NCBI GenBank assembly: GCA_964503475.1
Contig: CAZCZU010000055.1
Span: forward strand, 1-14,180
Length of the DNA: 14,180 nucleotides
Direction of reading: 5' to 3'
Source of the DNA: CAZCZU01 sp964503475
GTDB lineage: Bacteria; Pseudomonadota; Zetaproteobacteria; Mariprofundales; Mariprofundaceae
Numbering within the stretch: position 1 is the first letter of the stretch; the number at the start of each line of letters is the position of its first letter. Both the position numbers and the translations under genes were made by a program. Of this stretch, positions 1 to 5,969 are shown in pieces. Below the pieces are notes generated by a model. That model saw only the letters and a program-made list of their open reading frames with translations. It had not been told where the DNA came from and did not search any database.

Positions 1-7
1 ATCTAAC
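1..7 (-). other. Candidate attI core recombination site (GTTAGAT)
   Basis: The minus strand reads GTTAGAT at the first seven bases (ATCTAAC on the plus strand), an exact match to the integron core-site consensus GTTRRRY, where integron integrases cut between G and TT. It lies about 195 bases upstream of the integron integrase start, on the side where attI and the first cassette are expected, and directly downstream of a left-pointing promoter and an 11-codon ORF. A degenerate second core (ATATTAAG, minus strand) precedes it by two bases. The heptamer alone is weak evidence; its position is what supports the call. The cassette side lies outside the window, so whether this is attI with an array or an empty attI cannot be seen. 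Confidence 0.55.
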
Positions 8-10
8 TTC

Positions 11-46
11 TTAATATACGCACGTATCTTTTTCGGGTGATTTCAT
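11..46 (-). CDS. 11-codon leader ORF in the attI region (ORF-11-like)
   Basis: On the minus strand ATG at 46-44 opens an 11-codon frame, MKSPEKDTCVY, that stops with TAA at 13-11. An excellent Shine-Dalgarno sequence, AGGAGG at 62-57, lies 10 bases upstream, inside a purine run GAGGAGGGAG. The stop is followed by three bases (GAA) and then the GTTAGAT core site. The attI1 site of class 1 integrons also carries a Shine-Dalgarno-led 11-codon frame, ORF-11, known to boost translation of cassettes that lack their own ribosome-binding site. Sequence similarity to ORF-11 is not claimed; the likeness is in length, position and signals. A role in cassette translation by reinitiation or coupling is an inference. 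Confidence 0.5.
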   Translation of the reverse strand: MKSPEKDTCVY

Positions 47-77
47 CGGATTTCTCCCTCCTCGAACCAGTTATTTG

Positions 78-106
78 AACGTAGGCGAAGAATATGTGCG
101 TGTCAA
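78..106 (-). promoter_or_regulatory. Candidate cassette promoter Pc, pointing left toward attI
   Basis: The minus strand has a perfect -35 box TTGACA (plus-strand 101-106), a 17-base spacer and TACGTT (78-83) as a -10 box that keeps the three most conserved positions (T1, A2, T6). Transcription would begin near base 70, give a leader of about 25 bases, and run through the 11-codon ORF and the GTTAGAT core into any cassettes to the left. Integrons need such an outward promoter; in several chromosomal integrons it lies between intI and attI, as here. The -10 box is weak, so the call rests on the -35 box, spacing and context. Confidence 0.5.
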
Positions 107-151
107 TTGACTGAAATTACAGTGCTTTTTTGCATCGGTATATTGAAATAC

Positions 152-181
152 CCCTGTTATGTATTGATATATATAACAGGG
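152..181. repeat. 9-bp perfect inverted repeat upstream of intI
   Basis: CCCTGTTAT (152-160) and ATAACAGGG (173-181) are perfect inverted copies separated by 12 AT-rich bases. The repeat ends 19 bases before the integrase ATG and overlaps a plausible weak intI promoter (TTGAAA at 143-148, GATATA at 166-171). It could be an operator or a hairpin in the intI leader. The half-sites contain CTGT and ACAG as in LexA boxes, but 18 bases separate them rather than 8, so it is not a normal LexA site. Confidence 0.6.
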
Positions 182-200
182 ATAATCTATATACCATGCC

Positions 201-1463
201 ATGGATAAGATCCTTGCGGTTTGCGAGCAGTATCGGCAATTCCTTCTGAACCGGAAGTTTGCGACAGAGCGAACAGCCGGATTCATGCAGAATTGGGTGG
301 AGAAGTTCCTGCGTTTTGCTCTCGACTATCGGGGTGAATCATTTGAACAGGTACTGACCCGTTTCGAGGCGATGTTGGAGGCCATGGGTGCGTATGAACC
401 CTGGCAGCTCAAGCAGGCCAATGATGCTGTTACCATCTACCATCACCATTTCCGTCATCAGGAACAGGGAGGCAAGGTTGTAGCAGATGCGGGCAACCGC
501 GATCAGCTCCTGTCGAAGGTGCGGGAGTGGATGCGTATCAAGCACTACTCGAAGCGTACTGAAAAATCGTATCAGCACTGGATCAGCCGTTTTATTCGCT
601 ATGCGGAAGCACATGGCGGCAATCTGTCGCTCAGCCAGTTCAGTAGCTTCATCTCCTATCTGGCGACGACTGGCAAGGTAAGCGCATCGACCCAGAACCA
701 GGCATTCAATGCCCTGTTGCTGTTCTATCGGGATATTCTGCATGTCGATACCAACAACCTGCCCAGGTCGGTTCGGGCGCGGCAGGGAACGCGTTATCCG
801 ACCGTGCTATCCGTTGACGAGGTGCGGAGAATATTTGCGGCTTCCGAAGCGGAATATGGCCTGATGATCCAATTGCTGTATGGCAGCGGCATGCGCCTGA
901 ACGAACTGCTCCGGTTGCGGGTGCAGGACATCGATTTCGACCACCGTATGATCGCTGTTCACGCAGCCAAGGGAGACAAGGATCGCACGACCCTGTTGCC
1001 GGAGTCGCTGGTCGCGCCGCTGCAAGAACATTTGCAGAGGGTGAAGGCACTGCACGAGCAGGATTTGAAGGAGGGCTTCGGGGCGGTGTGGTTGCCGGGC
1101 GCGCTGGCGCGGAAATATCCCAACGCGGCCACGGAGTGGCGGTGGCAGTTTGCCTTTCCATCGGCGCAACTGTCGCGCGATCCCGAGGCCGGTGTGCTGC
1201 GCCGGCATCATATCTATGACAAGACCCTGCAGGGGGCGATGAAGCGGGCGGTCAGCCGGGCCGGAATCCAGAAGCGGGCATCGCTGCATACGCTGCGTCA
1301 CAGCTTTGCCACCCATCTGCTGATGCAGGGAACCGATATCAGGGAGATTCAGGAATTGCTCGGGCATAAGAAGCTTGAGACGACGATGATCTATACCCAT
1401 GTCGTGCGTGAGTTGAAGACGAACGCCCGGTCGCCGCTGGATATGCTTGCGGATGAACAATAG
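201..1463 (+). CDS. intI: Integron integrase (tyrosine recombinase) with N-terminal extension
   Basis: IntI-type site-specific recombinase, which inserts and excises gene cassettes by recombining attI with folded attC sites. The product is 420 aa. Catalytic residues are all visible: Arg232 in YGSGMRLNEL, Lys257 or Lys260 in AAKGDKDR, His363 and Arg366 in HTLRHSF, His389 in LLGHK and nucleophile Tyr398 in MIYTH. The stretch around 285-335 (EGFGAVWLPGALARKYPNA, then WRWQFAFPS) is the additional domain that separates IntI from XerC/D and phage integrases. The core-binding domain starts near residue 102 (KVREWMRIKHYSKRTEKSY). Residues 1-95 are extra relative to the roughly 340-aa class 1 enzyme and look like a second, degenerate core-binding unit. 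No clear Shine-Dalgarno sequence precedes the ATG; AGGG lies 19 bases away. The next in-frame ATG is at 285. The gene appears intact and catalytically competent. Confidence 0.93.
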   Translation: MDKILAVCEQYRQFLLNRKFATERTAGFMQNWVEKFLRFALDYRGESFEQVLTRFEAMLEAMGAYEPWQLKQANDAVTIYHHHFRHQEQGGKVVADAGNRDQLLSKVREWMRIKHYSKRTEKSYQHWISRFIRYAEAHGGNLSLSQFSSFISYLATTGKVSASTQNQAFNALLLFYRDILHVDTNNLPRSVRARQGTRYPTVLSVDEVRRIFAASEAEYGLMIQLLYGSGMRLNELLRLRVQDIDFDHRMIAVHAAKGDKDRTTLLPESLVAPLQEHLQRVKALHEQDLKEGFGAVWLPGALARKYPNAATEWRWQFAFPSAQLSRDPEAGVLRRHHIYDKTLQGAMKRAVSRAGIQKRASLHTLRHSFATHLLMQGTDIREIQELLGHKKLETTMIYTHVVRELKTNARSPLDMLADEQ

Positions 1464-1573
1464 GTCGCATCGCGGCCGGTTTGGCGATATTTTGCGCCGT
1501 TCGGTGTGGCTGCAATGTGGCTGTGCCGTTTCTAGAACAACAGTCTGGGCTGAGCCGACGAACAGGGGGAAGC

Positions 1574-3475
1574 ATGGCCAAGTGGAGCGTTGAGGATTCG
1601 AGCGCACTGTACCGGGTGGATGCCTGGGGCAAGGGCTATTTCGAGGTGGGCGATAATGGTCACCTGCAGGTCTGCCTTGACGAGAACCGCATCGATTTGA
1701 AAACGCTCTGTGATGAGTTGGGTGAGCGCGGTCTGACGGCACCGCTGCTGCTGCGCTTCTCCGATATCCTGCGCGGCCGCATGCAGAAGCTGCACTCCTC
1801 CTTTGCCAAGGCGCGCGAGGCGGCCAATTACCAGGGGCGCTACTACGGCGTCTATCCGATCAAGGTGAACCAGCAGTGCCAGACGATCGAGGAGATCGTC
1901 GAGTTTGGTAGCGAGTTCAACTGGGGGCTGGAGGCGGGCTCGAAGCCCGAGCTGCATGCCACCCTGGCCATGCTCGAGGATGTCGAAGGGCTGATTGTCT
2001 GTAATGGTTACAAGGATCGCGAATTCATCTATCTCGCTCTGCTGGGTCAGAAGATGGGTAAGCGGGTCTTTATCGTGGTCGAGAAGCCGAGTGAGCTGGA
2101 GCTGATCATCGAGCTGGCCAAGCAGGTGGATGTAGAGCCGCTGATTGGTCTGCGTTGTCGACTGGCGGCGACCAGCGAAGGTCAGTGGAAGGAGTCGGGC
2201 GGCGATGCCTCCAAGTTCGGCCTCTCTCCCCAGGAGATTCTGGCGGCGGTGAATCGCCTGAAAGCGTGCGACATGCTCGATAGCCTGAAGCTTCTGCACT
2301 TCCATATCGGCAGCCAGGTGCCGCGTATTCGCCATATCAAGACTGCTCTGCAGGAGGTGGGGCGCTTCTATGTCGAGCTGCGCAAGCTGGGAGCGCCGGT
2401 CGAGTATATCGACGTCGGCGGTGGTCTTGGTGTCGATTACGACGGTAGCTTCTCCGGCCGCGATTCAAGTGTCGACTACTCAATCGGCGAGTACGCCAGC
2501 GATATCGTCTGGCAGCTCGCCTCGATCTGCGATGATGAGGAGCTGCCGCATCCGAACATCATCTCCGAATCCGGCCGCTCGCTGGTGGCGCACCACTCGG
2601 TGCTGATTATCAATGTGCTGGGGACCAGTCGCCGTACCGAACAGGGCGAGCTGATCGATCCGGGCGAGGATGCCCCGATGCAGCTTCGGCAGCTCTACGA
2701 CACCTATGCCTCGCTGGACGATATTGTGCCGCGTGAGGCATTCCACGATGCGCAGGCGCAGCGGGAGGATGTGCACCGGCTCTTCTCGCTCGGCCACTGC
2801 AGCCTGGAGCAGCGTGCGCTCGCCGATGCCTGCTACTGGCGCATTATCGATCGCCTGATGCCGAAGGCGGAGGAGGATCCGTCGCTGGAGCAGGCGATGG
2901 AGGCGCTGCGCCCGCTGATGGCGGATCGCTATTTCTGCAACTTCTCGGTCTTCCAGTCGCTGCCCGATGCCTGGGCGATCAACCAGATCTTCCCCGTTGC
3001 CCCGATCCACCGCCTGGACGAGGAGCCGACACGTTCGGCGATTCTCGTCGATGTGACCTGCGATTCGGATGGCAAGCTGACCCGATTCCCGGGCGAGGAC
3101 GGGGTGCAGCGCATGCTGCCGCTGCATGCCATGAACAATGGCGATGATTATCTGCTCGGTATCTTCCTGGTCGGTGCCTATCAGGAGATTCTCGGCGATC
3201 TGCACAACCTGTTCGGCGACACCCACACCGTGCATGTGCGCATGGATGGCGACCAGGTCAACTTCGAGCAGGTGGTCGAGGGCGAGACGGTGGCCGAGGT
3301 GCTCGATTATGTGCAGTTTCACGAGAAGGTGCTGATGGATCGCATGCGCAGGCAGTTGCAGGAGGCGCGTACCGCCAAACGACTGACGGCGCGCGAGGCC
3401 AATGCCTTCCTGCGCTTCTATCAGGAGGGGCTGCGCGGCTACACCTATCTGGAGGAGCACCTGCCTCCGGCCTAG
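1574..3475 (+). CDS. speA: Biosynthetic arginine decarboxylase (PLP-dependent, SpeA type)
   Basis: Converts L-arginine to agmatine and CO2, the first step of the agmatine route to putrescine and spermidine; cytosolic. The frame is open from 1481, but ATG 1574 is preferred because AGGGG sits five bases upstream and the protein then begins MAKWSVEDSSALYRVDAWG, as SpeA proteins do. This gives 633 aa against about 658 in E. coli. Fold-type III PLP features: Schiff-base Lys97 in YGVYPIKVNQ, GLEAGSKPEL near 118-127, HFHIGSQ at 242-248, phosphate-binding glycines in DVGGGLGVDY near 280-289, and SESGRSLVAHH near 331-341. The second-site motif DVTCDSDG with Cys496 completes the active site. The gene stands alone, 110 bases after intI with no clear terminator between, and is followed by a terminator cluster. 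No agmatine-processing gene is in the window. Confidence 0.95.
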   Translation: MAKWSVEDSSALYRVDAWGKGYFEVGDNGHLQVCLDENRIDLKTLCDELGERGLTAPLLLRFSDILRGRMQKLHSSFAKAREAANYQGRYYGVYPIKVNQQCQTIEEIVEFGSEFNWGLEAGSKPELHATLAMLEDVEGLIVCNGYKDREFIYLALLGQKMGKRVFIVVEKPSELELIIELAKQVDVEPLIGLRCRLAATSEGQWKESGGDASKFGLSPQEILAAVNRLKACDMLDSLKLLHFHIGSQVPRIRHIKTALQEVGRFYVELRKLGAPVEYIDVGGGLGVDYDGSFSGRDSSVDYSIGEYASDIVWQLASICDDEELPHPNIISESGRSLVAHHSVLIINVLGTSRRTEQGELIDPGEDAPMQLRQLYDTYASLDDIVPREAFHDAQAQREDVHRLFSLGHCSLEQRALADACYWRIIDRLMPKAEEDPSLEQAMEALRPLMADRYFCNFSVFQSLPDAWAINQIFPVAPIHRLDEEPTRSAILVDVTCDSDGKLTRFPGEDGVQRMLPLHAMNNGDDYLLGIFLVGAYQEILGDLHNLFGDTHTVHVRMDGDQVNFEQVVEGETVAEVLDYVQFHEKVLMDRMRRQLQEARTAKRLTAREANAFLRFYQEGLRGYTYLEEHLPPA

Positions 3476-3496
3476 TGTTAACAGACCCTGGGGAGA

Positions 3497-3529
3497 GGCT
3501 GATTATTGGCTTCCTGCCAATAATCAGCC
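3497..3529. repeat. 14-bp perfect stem-loop after speA
   Basis: GGCTGATTATTGGC (3497-3510) and its exact complement (3516-3529) enclose the five-base loop TTCCT. No T-run follows on either strand, so it is not a canonical intrinsic terminator by itself. It starts 22 bases after the speA stop and is a strong candidate for a 3'-end stabiliser of the speA transcript, or part of a repeated intergenic element. Confidence 0.75.
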
Positions 3530-3530
3530 G

Positions 3531-3563
3531 AGCAAGGGCAAAACGCGGTTTCGCCTTGCTTTT
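3531..3563 (+). terminator. Intrinsic terminator for speA
   Basis: AGCAAGG (3531-3537) pairs with CCTTGCT (3554-3560), and AAAC (3541-3544) with GTTT (3548-3551) across a GCG loop. A small internal mismatch region lies between the two stem parts. Four T residues (3560-3563) follow on the plus strand. The T-run is short, so termination may depend on the neighbouring hairpins. Confidence 0.5.
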
Positions 3564-3565
3564 GA

Positions 3566-3615
3566 CGGGCTGTCCGTAGCCCGCAAGGAGGTGCTGAATG
3601 CATCAGTACCTCCTT
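3566..3615. terminator. Two further stem-loops, possible bidirectional terminator
   Basis: CGGGCT (3566-3571) pairs with AGCCCG (3578-3583). One base later a 13-bp stem with a single G-T pair follows: 3585-3597 (AAGGAGGTGCTGA) pairs with 3603-3615 around the loop ATGCA. Both sit in the convergent gap between speA and the minus-strand transporter, ending seven bases before the transporter stop. T-runs are short on both strands (three on plus, two on minus). The second hairpin is the best candidate for ending the transporter transcript. Confidence 0.45.
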
Positions 3616-3621
3616 TATCGT

Positions 3622-4746
3622 TTATGCCGGTGCTTCGGTTTTTCTCTCCTGCTGCAGGCATGGGGCATGGAAGAGGTGGCCGTGCCACATGCCCGGTAGT
3701 GTGTGGCGTGCCACCAGCAGCCAGAAGAAGGCGAGCTGCAGGATCAGCAGGGCGGCAAAGGCGGTGAGCATGCCGCTGCCGGTCTGCTGCGCCAGCTCCA
3801 GCGTGGCGGCGGCAAAGACGCCGACCGGGAAGGTGAAGCCCCACCAGCCCATGTTGAATGGCAGCCCCTCACGCATATAGCGCAACGTAATCAGCCAGGC
3901 CATCACCCACCACCAGATGCCGTAGCCCCAGAGCAGGCCACCGGCAATCAGCCCGAAATGGTCGGCAAAGAGGGCCGCGCCAGCCAGTGGTGTGCCGGCA
4001 AAGGCGTCCGGAGCCGCCTTGCCGAGCAGTAGCAGGGCAAGCGCGCCGGTGCCGATCGGGCCGAGTGAGAGCCAGGCGGAAACGGCCATGGCACGGGGTG
4101 GCAGGCTGTGGCAGGCAAGACGCAGAAACAGGATCACCAGGATGCCCATGGCCAGCGGTACGGAGAGCGACCAGAGCAGATAGCTGCAACCGATCACCGT
4201 GCGTGCCGCCGCCGCATCGAGGTGCGGGGCGAGCAGGCCGCCGCAGCTGGCGGTCACCTCGGCTGCCACGATGGGCAGCAGCCAGACCGCCGTCATCCCC
4301 TCCAGGGCATGGCGCTGACGGGTGAACATCTGGTAGGGGACGAGCAGGCCGCAGAAGGCGGCGAGCCCCGCATCCAGCCACCACAGGCCATGCGCCAGCG
4401 GCAGCATCGAGGCGGGGCCAAAGCGCAGCATGCCATCGATAATCGGCACCAACCCCATCGGAATGGCACCGAGAAACATCGACTGCACCGGGTGGGCCAG
4501 CAGCGGTGCGATCGAATCGCGGTGGCGCAGCAGGCGCCCGGCGAAGAGCAGTGAAAAGAGGATGAAGAGCAGCGTATCGGCCTGCCACAGGCTGCGGGCA
4601 AACAGTTGCTGGCCGCTAAAGGGGTAGGGGAAGGCCGCCAGCATCAGGCTCAAGATGCCGGTCCCCATGGTGACAGTGAACCAGTTGGGGGTGAAGTGGC
4701 GCATCAGGCTGTCGCCCTGGATCTTCTGCAGTGGTGGTTGGAACAT
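3622..4746 (-). CDS. TDT/SLAC1-family transporter (TehA/Mae1-like)
   Basis: Integral membrane transporter of the tellurite-resistance/dicarboxylate (TDT) family, which includes TehA, fungal Mae1 malate and Ssu1 sulfite carriers and plant SLAC1 anion channels. The start at 4746 is chosen because AGGA lies eight bases upstream. The frame is open to 4809, but that start is a TTG lying inside the divergent regulatory region. ATG 4755 has AGG directly abutting it, and ATG 4704 is a weaker alternative. The 374-aa product opens with the family signature HFTPNWFTVTMGTG and has about ten hydrophobic segments, for example LFILFSLLFAGRLL, GAIPMGLVPIIDG and FTFPVGVFAAATLEL. Substrate cannot be told from sequence: C4-dicarboxylate, sulfite or another anion are possible. 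The divergent LysR-type gene probably controls it. Confidence 0.85.
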   Translation of the reverse strand: MFQPPLQKIQGDSLMRHFTPNWFTVTMGTGILSLMLAAFPYPFSGQQLFARSLWQADTLLFILFSLLFAGRLLRHRDSIAPLLAHPVQSMFLGAIPMGLVPIIDGMLRFGPASMLPLAHGLWWLDAGLAAFCGLLVPYQMFTRQRHALEGMTAVWLLPIVAAEVTASCGGLLAPHLDAAAARTVIGCSYLLWSLSVPLAMGILVILFLRLACHSLPPRAMAVSAWLSLGPIGTGALALLLLGKAAPDAFAGTPLAGAALFADHFGLIAGGLLWGYGIWWWVMAWLITLRYMREGLPFNMGWWGFTFPVGVFAAATLELAQQTGSGMLTAFAALLILQLAFFWLLVARHTLPGMWHGHLFHAPCLQQERKTEAPA

Positions 4747-4779
4747 GCACGCCATCCTGCCCGCTCGCAATATAAATAA

Positions 4780-4824
4780 ATAATGATGGATAGTGATTTC
4801 ATTCATCAATATCAGTGATATATT
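4780..4824. promoter_or_regulatory. Divergent promoter/operator region between transporter and LysR gene
   Basis: Clustered TGAT and ATCA half-sites form two adjacent dyads: TGAT-N7-ATCA (4794-4808) and a perfect palindrome ATATCA-G-TGATAT (4809-4821). LysR-type proteins bind such interrupted dyads between themselves and the divergent target. For the transporter, TTGATG (4809-4804, minus) with an 18-base spacer to CATTAT (4785-4780) is a usable promoter overlapped by the dyads. For the regulator, TATATT (4819-4824) ends six bases before the ATG. Confidence 0.5.
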
Positions 4825-4830
4825 GTCGCG

Positions 4831-5730
4831 ATGCGTCTGAATCCCGAGCAGCTGTTGAGTTTCGTGGCCCTGATCGAGCAGGGCAGCGTCGGTGCGGCGG
4901 CCGGGGTACGCAACCTGACCCAGCCGGCCATCTCCAATCAGCTCAAGCGCCTGCAGGAGACGGTGGGTGAGCCGCTCTACCGCCGCAGCGGTCGCGGCGT
5001 GGCACCAACGCCTGCCGGTGAGGCCTTTTACCGTTATGCCCTGGAGGTGCGCCAGGCACTCGGGCGTGCCGAGGCTTTTGCCGGGGCACTCTCAGGCGTA
5101 ACGGCCGGAAGGGTGCGCATCGCCGCCAGCCAGACCCTGGCCGGCTCGCTACTGCCGCGTGCTTTGGCCGCCTTTCGTACGGCCTATCCCGATATCGAGG
5201 TGTTTGTCGACAGCGGCAACAGCCGCCAGGTGTTCGCCGCCATGCCCGAGCGCAATCTTGGTCTGGTCGAAAGCCCGTTGCCGGCCGAACCGCCGGCCTG
5301 CTGCCGCATCGAGCCATTGGGCTTCGACGAGATCGTGGCCGTGATGCCGGCTCAGCATCCACTGGCTGCAAAGGCTTCGCTATCGCTTGCGGAACTGGCT
5401 GCCCAATCGCTGGTCTGGCGCGAGGCGGGTTCCGGCACGCGCGAGGTGCTGGAGCAGGCACTGCATGCCGAGGGGCTGCATCCGGAGGTGCATCTATGCC
5501 TGGGCGGGGTGGCTGCGATACTGGAGGCTGTGCGCCAGGGGCTGGGTATCGGTGTGATGTCCCGTCTGAGTCTGGCCCATGAATCGGGCGAACTGGTGGC
5601 AAGATCGCTGCAGCCCGCCCTGCGGCGGCCGCTTTCGCTGCTGTTGCCCGGAGACGCCTCCGCAGCAGCGACCGCCCTGGCCGACTTTCTGCTGCAGCAG
5701 TTGCGCGACCAGCTTGGCGGAGTGGCTTAA
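4831..5730 (+). CDS. LysR-type transcriptional regulator
   Basis: LysR-family regulator of 299 aa, the usual family length. Residues 1-62 form the winged HTH, with the recognition helix in NLTQPAISNQLKRLQE and the wing in RRSGRGVAPTPAGEAFY. A linker helix follows to about residue 88, then a periplasmic-binding-protein-like effector domain (GRVRIAASQTLAGSLLPRAL to the end) that senses a small ligand. It diverges from the TDT transporter with 84 bases between starts, so autoregulation and ligand-dependent activation of the transporter are the natural inference. The ligand is unknown; CysB- or CbbR-like roles cannot be separated here. No Shine-Dalgarno sequence is visible, and the best -10 box is only six bases from ATG, which suggests a leaderless mRNA. 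Confidence 0.92.
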   Translation: MRLNPEQLLSFVALIEQGSVGAAAGVRNLTQPAISNQLKRLQETVGEPLYRRSGRGVAPTPAGEAFYRYALEVRQALGRAEAFAGALSGVTAGRVRIAASQTLAGSLLPRALAAFRTAYPDIEVFVDSGNSRQVFAAMPERNLGLVESPLPAEPPACCRIEPLGFDEIVAVMPAQHPLAAKASLSLAELAAQSLVWREAGSGTREVLEQALHAEGLHPEVHLCLGGVAAILEAVRQGLGIGVMSRLSLAHESGELVARSLQPALRRPLSLLLPGDASAAATALADFLLQQLRDQLGGVA

Positions 5731-5740
5731 GCGCCGCTTA
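5728..5740. repeat. 13-bp palindrome spanning two convergent stop codons
   Basis: TAAGCG-C-CGCTTA is a perfect palindrome. Its left TAA is the stop of the LysR gene and its right TTA is the minus-strand TAA stop of the small membrane-protein ORF. With no T-run it is a weak terminator candidate. Confidence 0.5.
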
Positions 5741-5872
5741 TCCGAACCAGGGCCGCCATGCTTCGCCGCCGTAAGCCATGTCGGCCAGGGCCATGACAGG
5801 CAGGATCACCAGCAGCAGGCGGAAAAGAATCAGGCTTAAGCGTTGCCATATGTCGAAACCCGTGTTTGTCAT
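5738..5872 (-). CDS. Small single-helix membrane protein, unknown function
   Basis: A 44-aa frame starts MTNTGFDIWQRLSL and has one hydrophobic helix at about residues 12-30 (LSLILFRLLLVILPVMALA), followed by a short tail rich in aromatic residues (AWRPWFG). A positively charged residue precedes the helix and the C-terminal part carries acidic residues, as in small inner-membrane proteins. Codon use (runs of CTG, third-position G/C) resembles the neighbouring genes, which favours real coding. It converges on the LysR gene with seven bases between stop codons. Against it: no good Shine-Dalgarno sequence upstream of the ATG, and an upstream extension of the frame to 5932 exists. I do not recognise a family. 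Confidence 0.45.
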   Translation of the reverse strand: MTNTGFDIWQRLSLILFRLLLVILPVMALADMAYGGEAWRPWFG

Positions 5873-5969
5873 GACGTCTGATGCGGCACAGCATCGCCGC
5901 TTTGCGATGACACGATGATGACGTGGCGCCATGATCGAAATTCATCGGCCCAGGCCCTAGCATCGGGGG

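Noticed and set aside
152..181. LexA (SOS) box upstream of intI
   Set aside because: CTGT and ACAG ends are present, but the spacing is 18 bases instead of the 8 of gammaproteobacterial LexA sites.
71..286. 71-aa minus-strand frame covering the intI start and upstream region
   Set aside because: It runs through AT-rich non-coding sequence and the inverted repeat, has no ribosome site and no recognisable protein character.
807..1742. Long antisense frames, such as 807-1742, 2480-3460 and 1532-2335 on minus and 8174-9130 on plus
   Set aside because: They lie opposite strongly supported genes, have no Shine-Dalgarno support or recognisable domains, and arise from the G/C bias at codon third positions.
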